Shown here piece after piece: positions 6,881-13,950 of a stretch of DNA of 27,401 bases. The stretch is from an uncultured Clostridium sp. (GTDB lineage Bacteria; Bacillota; Clostridia; Lachnospirales; Lachnospiraceae): the NCBI GenBank assembly GCA_900541315.1, contig UQJF01000026.1:1-27401 (forward strand), read 5' to 3'. The translations under genes were made by a program, and so were the position numbers. Within the stretch, counting starts at the first letter, position 1, and the number at the start of each line of letters is the position of its first letter. The notes under the pieces were generated by a model that was not told the origin of the DNA, ran no database searches, and saw only the letters and a list, made by a program, of their open reading frames with translations.

Positions 6881-8230
6881 TTACTTTCCAATAGCCTCCC
6901 GAATCGTCTTCGCCATAAAATCGATCATCTCATCATTCATTCCCGGATAAACTCCAACCCAGAAAGTATCTCTTAAGATCCTCTCTGTATTTTCCAGGTT
7001 TCCTACTACGCGATATCCTTTACCTGATGCTCTCATTTCATCAAAGCATGGATGCTTGATCAGGTTTCCGGCAAACAGCATACGTGTCTGTACGCCTTTA
7101 CTCTCAATGTACTGGACAACTGCGTTTCTGTCTGTACCTTCTTTGCATGTGATCAAAAATCCAAACCAGCTTGGATTGGAATGTGGTGCTGCTTCTGGAA
7201 GGATGAGTTTATCGGTGCAGTCTGCCAGTGCCGCTTTTAATCTTGTAAAATTGTGGCGGCGGCGTTCTACAAAGGACGGGAACTTGTCTAACTGGGCACA
7301 TCCAATAGCTGCCTGCATGTCGGTTGCTTTTAAATTATATCCAAGATGGGAATATACGTATTTGTGGTCATACCCCAGTGGAAGCTCCCCATACTGACGG
7401 TCAAAACGGTGTCCGCACAGGTTATCATGTCCGGATGGACAGATACAATCTCTTCCCCAGTCACGGAAGGATCGGATGATCTTATTTAAAAGCGGACTGT
7501 TGGTGTAAACAGCGCCCCCTTCTCCCATGGTCATATGATGGGGCGGATAAAAACTAGAGGTTCCGATATCACCTACTGTGCCGCTGAAATGTACTGTTTC
7601 TTTTCCGTCTTCTTCCATTGTATACTGTGTTCCTAAAGCATCACAGTTATCTTCTACCAGCCACAGGTTATATTTATCACAGAATGCTTTTACAGCCCGA
7701 AGGTCAAAGGGATTGCCTAAGGTATGGGCGATCATGACCGCTTTTGTCTTTTCAGATCTTGCAGCCTCTAACATGGTCACATCTATGTTGTACTGTGGGA
7801 TGGTCACGTCTACGAATACCGGCACTGCGCCATACTGGATCATTGGCGCTACTGTAGTTGGGAAGCCGCAGGCAACGGTGATCACCTCGTCACCGCGGTT
7901 TACACGGCGGTCTCCCAGTAATGGGGAAGTCAGTGCCATAAATGCGATCAGGTTTGCGGAGGAACCGGAATTAACCAGGGAACAATAACGCACACCCAGG
8001 TATTCTGCCAGTTTCTTCTCAAATTCATCTGTATAACGGCCGGAAGTCAGCCAGAATTCCAGAGAGCTGTCTACCAGATTGACCATTTCACTATGGTCAT
8101 AAACTCTGGAAGCATATGGGATGCGGTCTCCTTCTTTGTATTCTTTTTTCTTATGGAATGTGTCGCAGTAATCAGCTACCAGATCTAAGATCTGCTTTCT
8201 TGCCTCTGCTTCAGTTGTATGTTCAAACAT
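6881..8230 (-). CDS. rfbH: RfbH, CDP-4-keto-6-deoxyglucose 3-dehydrase (E1)
   Basis: About 449 residues. It removes the C3 hydroxyl of CDP-4-keto-6-deoxyglucose, the key step to CDP-3,6-dideoxyhexoses. It has the aminotransferase fold (DegT/DnrJ/EryC1 type) but carries His where a PLP-linking Lys would be (SSFYPPHHMTMGEGG), the hallmark of E1/RfbH dehydrases. Cysteines in CICPSGHDNLCGHRF fit the [2Fe-2S] cluster ligands. LVNSGSSANL is the phosphate-binding region. ATG 8230 follows AGGAG at 8 bases; a frame-open extension of seven residues has no good site. It is the third gene of the rfbF-rfbG-rfbH set, 48 bases after rfbG. RfbH needs an electron-donating reductase (E3), which is not in the window. 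Confidence 0.93.
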   Translation of the reverse strand: MFEHTTEAEARKQILDLVADYCDTFHKKKEYKEGDRIPYASRVYDHSEMVNLVDSSLEFWLTSGRYTDEFEKKLAEYLGVRYCSLVNSGSSANLIAFMALTSPLLGDRRVNRGDEVITVACGFPTTVAPMIQYGAVPVFVDVTIPQYNIDVTMLEAARSEKTKAVMIAHTLGNPFDLRAVKAFCDKYNLWLVEDNCDALGTQYTMEEDGKETVHFSGTVGDIGTSSFYPPHHMTMGEGGAVYTNSPLLNKIIRSFRDWGRDCICPSGHDNLCGHRFDRQYGELPLGYDHKYVYSHLGYNLKATDMQAAIGCAQLDKFPSFVERRRHNFTRLKAALADCTDKLILPEAAPHSNPSWFGFLITCKEGTDRNAVVQYIESKGVQTRMLFAGNLIKHPCFDEMRASGKGYRVVGNLENTERILRDTFWVGVYPGMNDEMIDFMAKTIREAIGK

Positions 8231-8278
8231 TTTTTTATCTCCTACTAACAATTTTATAATTGGACTGCCGGGACGGTC

Positions 8279-9337
8279 TTATGAAAAGAATTCCCGGATC
8301 TGGCGGTCTGTTACTTCTAACATATCTGCCCCATTTAAATATTCTTTTGACCACTCTACTGTTTTTTCAATGGCTGTTTTTACTGTATATCTTGGTGTCC
8401 AGCCAAATACAGTTTTGATCTTGGAACAGTCTAATTTCAGGAAATTTGCCTCATGAGGGCCGCCGGCCCAATGATTTTCCCAGGTCATTTTCTCTCCCCA
8501 GGCATTGCAGAACAGGTCCGTTAAGGTTCCTGTTGTTATACAGTCCCTGTCATCCGGACCTACATTGTAGTAACCCTGGTATTTGTTGTCTTTGTACTGT
8601 TCCATGGCAATGGTAAGATATACTGCCAATGGCTCCAGCACATGCTGGTATGGTCTTGTGGAATGTGGATTTCTTACCTGGATGGGCTTTCCGGCTGCTG
8701 CTGCGCGGATGCAGTCCGGGATAATACGATCACTTGCAAAATCACCGCCGCCAATGACATTTCCGGCACGGGACGTGGAAATGGCACACCGTCCGTCCCC
8801 GAAGAAGGATTTTTTGTAGCTGTGTGTTACCAGTTCGGAACATGATTTACTGTTGGAATATGGATCATAACCATCTAATGGGTCACATTCACGGTATCCG
8901 TATTCCCATTCTTTGTTTTCATATACTTTATCAGTTGTTACATTTAAGAAGGATCTTACACTGTCAGTAAGACGGACACATTCTAAAATGTTTACTGTCC
9001 CCATTACATTGGTCTCATATGTGTAAACAGGTTCTTTGTAGGATTCACGGACGATAGGCTGTGCTGCCAGATGAAATACGATCTCCGGCTTTACTTCATC
9101 GAAAACGCGGCGCAGATGTGACAGATCCCGTATGTCTCCGGTGATGCTTTTGATGGTATCTTCCAGCCCTGCTATTTCAAAAAGAGCTGGTTCTGTAGGC
9201 GGATTTAAGGCGTAGCCAGTTACCTGGGCGCCTGCCAGTGTAAGGATACGCACCAGCCATGAGCCTTTGAATCCTGTATGGCCTGTGACCAGTACCCTTT
9301 TTCCATTATAAAATGATTTCAGTTCTTTTAATGTCAT
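8279..9337 (-). CDS. rfbG: CDP-glucose 4,6-dehydratase
   Basis: About 352 residues. Converts CDP-D-glucose to CDP-4-keto-6-deoxy-D-glucose using bound NAD. An extended short-chain dehydrogenase: the NAD loop GHTGFKGSW is at about 19-27, FHLAAQPIVRESY is a typical RfbG block, VTTDKVYEN carries the substrate-contact region, and the catalytic Tyr/Lys pair is in YDPYSNSKSCSEL. AAQPIVR and GGGDFASDRIIPD distinguish it from dTDP-glucose dehydratases. The start follows AAGGAG at 6 bases. It begins 9 bases after rfbF stops, so the two are tightly coupled. It supplies the substrate of RfbH. Confidence 0.95.
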   Translation of the reverse strand: MTLKELKSFYNGKRVLVTGHTGFKGSWLVRILTLAGAQVTGYALNPPTEPALFEIAGLEDTIKSITGDIRDLSHLRRVFDEVKPEIVFHLAAQPIVRESYKEPVYTYETNVMGTVNILECVRLTDSVRSFLNVTTDKVYENKEWEYGYRECDPLDGYDPYSNSKSCSELVTHSYKKSFFGDGRCAISTSRAGNVIGGGDFASDRIIPDCIRAAAAGKPIQVRNPHSTRPYQHVLEPLAVYLTIAMEQYKDNKYQGYYNVGPDDRDCITTGTLTDLFCNAWGEKMTWENHWAGGPHEANFLKLDCSKIKTVFGWTPRYTVKTAIEKTVEWSKEYLNGADMLEVTDRQIREFFS

Positions 9338-9346
9338 AACAACTCC

Positions 9347-10123
9347 TTAATCTTTCCAGATCTTCCACGGTGCTTTTCCTGACTGCCACAGTTCTTCTAA
9401 TTTTTTCATCTCTCTCTGGGTATCCATGCACTGCCAGAAGCCACCGTGATAGAAGGACTTCATCTGGCCTTCTGCTGCCAGCTTCTGCATTGGTCCCTGC
9501 TCAAAAACGGTGGAATCACCTTCCAGATAATCAAAGATCTCCGGATTCATTACCATAAAACCGCCGTTGATAAGAGCGCCGTCATTGTCATCTTTTTCAC
9601 GGAAGGAAAGAACAGTATTGTCATCTGCAATGTTTAACACGCCTTTGGACTGTCCCAGATTCACAGTCGTGATCGTTGCGATCTTACCGTGGGATCTGTG
9701 GAAAGCTACAAGTTCATTTAAGTCTACATTGGAAACGCCATCACCATAGGTAAGCATAAATGGCTCGTTTCCAATATACTGCTGGATACGTTTTACACGG
9801 CCGCCGGTCATGGTATTTAAACCGGTATCTACCAGTGTGACCTTCCATGGCTCAGAATAGTTGTTGTGTACTTCCATGCTGTTATTTGCCAGGTCAAAGG
9901 TAACATCGGATGTATGCAGGAAGTAATCTGCAAAAAATTCTTTTACAACGTACTGCTTATATCCGAGACAGATCACAAAATCGTGGTATCCGAATTCGGA
10001 ATAATATTTCATAATATGCCACAGGATCGGCTTTTCACCGATCTCGATCATTGGCTTTGGTTTTAAATGGCTTTCTTCGCTGATCCTGGTGCCGAAGCCG
10101 CCTGCTAAGATAACTACTTTCAT
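9347..10123 (-). CDS. rfbF: Glucose-1-phosphate cytidylyltransferase
   Basis: About 258 residues. Makes CDP-glucose from CTP and glucose 1-phosphate, the entry step to the CDP-dideoxyhexose branch. The nucleotide-binding start MKVVILAGGFGTRISEES and LKPKPMIEIGEKPILWHIM are typical of RfbF. LTYGDGVSNVDL supplies the metal-binding Asp and NGGFMVMNPEIFDYL the sugar-phosphate region. ATG 10123 was chosen because the protein motif begins there and GGAGG lies 11 bases upstream. The frame is open for another 55 codons, but these are encoded by the hairpin element at 10152-10314 and are not part of the family. First gene of the rfbFGH cassette, which is bracketed by repeat copies A and B. Confidence 0.95.
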   Translation of the reverse strand: MKVVILAGGFGTRISEESHLKPKPMIEIGEKPILWHIMKYYSEFGYHDFVICLGYKQYVVKEFFADYFLHTSDVTFDLANNSMEVHNNYSEPWKVTLVDTGLNTMTGGRVKRIQQYIGNEPFMLTYGDGVSNVDLNELVAFHRSHGKIATITTVNLGQSKGVLNIADDNTVLSFREKDDNDGALINGGFMVMNPEIFDYLEGDSTVFEQGPMQKLAAEGQMKSFYHGGFWQCMDTQREMKKLEELWQSGKAPWKIWKD

Positions 10124-10151
10124 TTTCAATCTTTCCTCCAAGAGTTCTTCT

Positions 10152-10314
10152 ATGTTCTCTCGGAATCTTCCTGTGCTTGATTTTGTGAGAAGATTTTTTG
10201 TCAGTTGTGCCCAAATTTCTGAGGCGTACGTGGAACGTACGTCGATGAAATTCGGGTGCGACTGGCGGAAAATCGGCCACAAAAGCAAGTGCAGGAAAGA
10301 CTCCGGGAGGACAT
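10152..10314. repeat. Full copy (B) of the 163-bp hairpin element with 5-bp flanking duplication
   Basis: Two arms of about 67 bases (from ATGTTCTCTCGGAATC to CCCAAATTT, and from AAATTCGGG to GGGAGGACAT) pair along almost their whole length. They enclose an inner hairpin, CGTACGT (10225-10231), loop GGA, ACGTACG (10235-10241). The flanks carry an exact 5-bp repeat, CTTCT, at 10147-10151 and 10315-10319, as expected for transposition. It occupies most of the gap between a GT-C gene and rfbF and would be transcribed with the operon. The length is identical to copy C. Confidence 0.9.
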
Positions 10315-10339
10315 CTTCTGTTTTAAAACATCATTATCA

Positions 10340-11785
10340 CTATTTATCCCTGAAGATATTCAGGTGGTTTTCTTCCAGGATACGGAATGCTTCCTGGATC
10401 TTGCCTGTACCTTTCCGGTATTCGTAAAGGCTGTTTATTTCTTTGGAATGTTCTTTTAGTTCTTCTTCTGTCATGGCTGGAATAGCTGGTGCCATTTCTG
10501 CCATTTTTTCAAAGTTTTCTTCTCTGTAAGGTGCCTTTTGTATCTCACGATAAGTAGTATAACCATTTCCAAGAAGGATTGCAATACAGAAGGCCATTTC
10601 AAGAACAGGCACTGCCCTTCTTAACGTTCTGCCACCGGTATGCTGTCTGCGTATTTTTGATGCAAGGGCAAATGTAAGAAGGATCCCCAGCACACCTGCC
10701 TGAAACTGCAGGGCATAGCGGGAGCTTAAGGCATAGTCCTCTTTCTCAAAAATGTAACGTGAAAGGAAAATAAGAAGATGATTTGCCCCGCCAGATACAA
10801 GGAGCATCAATGGAAAGAGCGTTTTTTTGTAAATGCCAAGGCTTATGTTTAACCACAGGGACCACAGATAGCCGGACATGAGGATAACTCCCAACAGATA
10901 TATGATTTTGTTGGAAATACAACCATTTTGCATCCACTGCTGTAATTCTTCCCCTCCAATGAACATTCCTGCAAGGGATTTAAGGATAAAACGGACCGGA
11001 AATGAAGGATGATCGGCTAATATCTGTCCCAGTGACCTGCCTGTAGCTCCTGCATGTTCTTCTACTGCAAAGGAATTGCTGAATATATAAAGGAGCAATG
11101 GTATAAGAGTACAGAGAAGAAATGTAATATATTCTTTTCGCCTGGAATCATCAGCCAGCAGTGCTGCCACACCGGATGCCAGTATCATAACAGCAGCATA
11201 GACTGCACAGTAAGGACCGGCTGTTCCCAGGATGATAAGCCACGGAAGAAACATAAGTCTGGTCTTGTCCCACTTTTTTTCCTGTCCTCTGTAATAGCGG
11301 TCAAAAAGAATCTGGTGATAGAAAAAGCAGGCAAAGGCAAAGAAATGGGACCAGCCGCTTCCATTTGTCAGCATTTCCCATTTGTTCAGGCTGAACACGA
11401 CCACCATAAGGGCTATAAACCATGTTATCTGAACCTTTAACTGACGGGAATAAGCAGAAAAGCACCAGGCTGCAAGACCTACGCTTACAGCTCCCAGTAC
11501 CCGGTCAAAGGTGATGGAAAATCCAAAAAGCTTGACATTTATAATACGTGCCAGATAGTTAATAGGGATACGGGTCAGCACATCTGCCACAAAGAATTTC
11601 TTTGGATCACATACATCTGGCAGATAACTGTTTACCAGACGGATATAATCGGAATAAACCACATCACAGGTCGCATTTTTGATATACCACAGAAGAAATG
11701 CAATGCCCAAAAGTGGTATTAACCAAAGGGATGCTTCTTTAACAGCATTGCTCCTGTTTTGCTCCCTGTTACCGGGAATTTTCAT
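10340..11785 (-). CDS. Polytopic membrane protein, GT-C-like glycosyltransferase (481 aa)
   Basis: About 481 residues with an N-terminal signal-anchor helix (about 20-38) and about ten further hydrophobic segments. The first external loop, with YSDYIRLVNSYLPDVCDPKKFF and an Asp pair region, is where GT-C enzymes keep catalytic acids, but the exact residue was not identified. GT-C enzymes move sugars from lipid-phosphate carriers on the outer face of the membrane. The C-terminal tail is charged and cytoplasmic-like. ATG 11785 follows AGGAGG at 8 bases. An open extension upstream (GTTDKKSSRKIK...) comes from repeat copy C and is rejected. The gene is flanked on both sides by full hairpin elements. 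Function is inferred from topology and context; a flippase- or polymerase-like role is also possible. Confidence 0.6.
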   Translation of the reverse strand: MKIPGNREQNRSNAVKEASLWLIPLLGIAFLLWYIKNATCDVVYSDYIRLVNSYLPDVCDPKKFFVADVLTRIPINYLARIINVKLFGFSITFDRVLGAVSVGLAAWCFSAYSRQLKVQITWFIALMVVVFSLNKWEMLTNGSGWSHFFAFACFFYHQILFDRYYRGQEKKWDKTRLMFLPWLIILGTAGPYCAVYAAVMILASGVAALLADDSRRKEYITFLLCTLIPLLLYIFSNSFAVEEHAGATGRSLGQILADHPSFPVRFILKSLAGMFIGGEELQQWMQNGCISNKIIYLLGVILMSGYLWSLWLNISLGIYKKTLFPLMLLVSGGANHLLIFLSRYIFEKEDYALSSRYALQFQAGVLGILLTFALASKIRRQHTGGRTLRRAVPVLEMAFCIAILLGNGYTTYREIQKAPYREENFEKMAEMAPAIPAMTEEELKEHSKEINSLYEYRKGTGKIQEAFRILEENHLNIFRDK

Positions 11786-11809
11786 GTATTTATCCTCCTG
11801 AACCATGTT

Positions 11810-11972
11810 ATGTACTCTCGGAATCTTTTTGTACTTGATTTTGCGAGAAGATTTTTTGTCAGTTGTGCCCAAATTTTTGAGGCGTACGCGGTGCGTACGT
11901 TGATAAAATTCGGGTGCGACTGGCGGAAAATCGGCCGCAAAGGCAAGTGCATGAAAGACTCCGAGAGTACAT
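11810..11972. repeat. Full copy (C) of the 163-bp hairpin element
   Basis: Same length and layout as copy B, with outer ends ATGTACTCTCGGA and TCCGAGAGTACAT as a perfect inverted repeat. Compared with copy B, changes on one arm are matched on the other: C11844/G11937 replaces a T/A pair, and the inner hairpin CGTACGC (11883-11889), loop GGT, GCGTACG (11893-11899) has C/G where B has T/A. No clear flanking duplication was found. The miniature C2 follows after four T. Confidence 0.9.
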
Positions 11973-11976
11973 TTTT

Positions 11977-12032
11977 ATGTTCTCCCGGAATCTTTCTGTG
12001 CCTGATTTTGTGAAAAGACTCCGGAAGTACAT
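11977..12032. repeat. Miniature copy (C2) of the hairpin element, 56 bp
   Basis: It joins the first 36 bases of the element (ATGTTCTCCCGGAATC...) directly to its last 20 (AAAAGACTCCGGAAGTACAT), with about 107 internal bases lost. The ends still pair. TTTT flanks both sides, giving a possible short target duplication. It ends only 2 bases from the stop codon of the next minus-strand gene. Confidence 0.85.
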
Positions 12033-12034
12033 TT

Positions 12035-13897
12035 TTACGGTGTTGTAATATGCACGATAGCGGCAAGACGGTCTTCGCCTCTCTGCTCTCTGGCATTCTG
12101 CATATAGAAATTATAGTCAAATTCCAGATGGACTAACTGCCACGGCTCTGCCTGAAGCGTGGTATTTACTACGCTGGAGTGAAGAGGCAGTGTACGGGCC
12201 GGTTCTTTATCTTTTGTAATGTAAATGGCTTCCCCACCGCTCATTACACCTGGATACATAAATTCCAGTTCTATTTCCCCGGTGGAACCTGCCATCACTG
12301 TAAGGGATGCATGTTCATCCATCCAGTCATCGGAATAATACCCGTAATCGATCTGCAGTTTCAGGCTACGGACAAAATCCGTAATATCCTGGAATGCATT
12401 ATGAGCCGGATCTTCTCTGAGTACCAGCATCTGGTCATCTACCTGTCCGATGTCCCGGATACTGTCTATGAACTCTACTTTTGTACCCTCTGCCTTCATT
12501 TTCGGATCAAACACCTTAAAGAAGGTACGGGCAGTAAAATCGCTCATCTGATACGTATTGCCCATGATATAGATGGTTTTCCCAAATATGCTGTCCCCGT
12601 ATTTTTCATAGGTCTGCTCTGCAAGGGAATTATAGCGCAGCTGGTCCGGCCACAGATACAGCTTTGGATAGCAGCTGCGGTAAAACAGTTCTGCCGGAAG
12701 CATAAGCAGCACATACAGCCCAAAAAGGATCCCCCATGGCCAGAGTCTCTTCAGATACAGTTCTTTTTTTACTCCTTCTGTCAATTCCCCATAGATGTAA
12801 GAAAGGAAAAGTAATGCACCAGCTAAGGATACGTAGATCCAGCGCATTTCCACACGTATGGTAACGCTGGATGAGGCAATATTTAAAGCAATAAAGCCGA
12901 TAAAGAGCATAGCATTGAACAGCATGGTAAACTTCCGCTCTTTCTGTTTTTCCACGATAAATTTTACCAGAAATGCCAGCACCATAATAAGGATCATCAC
13001 ATCTGCCATACCGGTCAGGCCTTTGACCCACATGGGACTTTCACCCCATGGACAGCCATTTAAGTGTTCCGGTCCTGCGTTAATACCAAACACATATGCA
13101 GCCTGACTAAAAGCAAATTTAATGGCCTGCTGGATATTTAATGTGTCTGCTACCTGTGTTCCTCCGGTTCCTGCCGGAAGGACAGAACCAATGGTAAAAG
13201 CCCTGATCAGCTGTACCAGCCCAAAGGAAAGGACTGTACTGAACCAAAGGGATATTTTTTTACATTTTTTAATGATAAGAGCCAGAAGCAGCAATGGCAG
13301 CAGTGCCATGTAACGTTCATGTACAAAACATACTCCGAAATACAGCAGGCTGGCAAAATAAAAACAGTTCTCCCTGTTTTCTTCATTGATATAACGGTAC
13401 AGGTTCCAGAGAATGGAAACGGCCATCCAAAGTGCCATTGTTTCCATCAGTCCTAAAACCTGTCCGATCTGGTAATATGCCATACGGCTGGCCAAGAACA
13501 TGGCCCCTGTAAAAAAGCCGATCGCTTTCGCCCTGGACAACCGCCAGCCAATGGAATACAGGTACCAGGACAATGCTGCATTTAGCAATATGTTAATAGG
13601 TACAAAAAGGGCTACATGGTTTCTCACTACAGCCATTTCAAGCCAGGCTGCAAGGTAATATAAAAACCGGAAACGGGTACTTCCCATAGGAAAGACATAT
13701 TCCACAAAGCTCTGCTCGCCATAACAGGACCAGAAATACAGATCATCCATATAAAGACCCTTGATCTGTATCCCATGGTTCAACCACACAGCTAGTCCTA
13801 AGAGAAGTCCCATGAAGATCACATGATCCTTCCATTGATATTGTTTTTCCATTCTGGAAAATCCGATCCTGAATTTAATTCTTTCCCTGGTGTCCAA
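12035..13897 (-). CDS. Polytopic membrane protein, GT-C-like glycosyltransferase (620 aa)
   Basis: About 620 residues with around eleven membrane helices in the first 420, then a soluble C-terminal region (about 430-620) that would face outside. GT-C features: an acidic pair in the first external loop (KGLYMDDLYFWS) and a long lumen-type C-terminal domain. It probably transfers a sugar from a polyprenyl-phosphate donor to the glycan on the outer face of the membrane; donor and acceptor are unknown. The start is a TTG at 13897, supported by a strong AAGGAGG at 7-base spacing and no better ATG. The stop codon lies at the edge of miniature repeat C2. Confidence 0.65.
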   Translation of the reverse strand: MDTRERIKFRIGFSRMEKQYQWKDHVIFMGLLLGLAVWLNHGIQIKGLYMDDLYFWSCYGEQSFVEYVFPMGSTRFRFLYYLAAWLEMAVVRNHVALFVPINILLNAALSWYLYSIGWRLSRAKAIGFFTGAMFLASRMAYYQIGQVLGLMETMALWMAVSILWNLYRYINEENRENCFYFASLLYFGVCFVHERYMALLPLLLLALIIKKCKKISLWFSTVLSFGLVQLIRAFTIGSVLPAGTGGTQVADTLNIQQAIKFAFSQAAYVFGINAGPEHLNGCPWGESPMWVKGLTGMADVMILIMVLAFLVKFIVEKQKERKFTMLFNAMLFIGFIALNIASSSVTIRVEMRWIYVSLAGALLFLSYIYGELTEGVKKELYLKRLWPWGILFGLYVLLMLPAELFYRSCYPKLYLWPDQLRYNSLAEQTYEKYGDSIFGKTIYIMGNTYQMSDFTARTFFKVFDPKMKAEGTKVEFIDSIRDIGQVDDQMLVLREDPAHNAFQDITDFVRSLKLQIDYGYYSDDWMDEHASLTVMAGSTGEIELEFMYPGVMSGGEAIYITKDKEPARTLPLHSSVVNTTLQAEPWQLVHLEFDYNFYMQNAREQRGEDRLAAIVHITTP

Positions 13898-13921
13898 AAT
13901 TCTGCCTCCTTAAATTGCAGT

Positions 13922-13938
13922 GAATCTTTCTGTTCCTG
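13922..13938. repeat. 17-bp relic of the hairpin-element arm
   Basis: GAATCTTTCTGTTCCTG matches GAATCTTTCTGTGCCTG of copies A and C2 at 16 of 17 bases and in the same orientation. It lies in the 53-base gap between two operon genes. This is too long to expect by chance in a window of this size, so a decayed copy is likely. Confidence 0.6.
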
Positions 13939-13950
13939 TTTACGCCTGGC

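Noticed and set aside
10152..12032. CRISPR array or tandem satellite
   Set aside because: The repeated units are long palindromes separated by whole genes, not short repeats with regular spacers, and no cas genes are present.
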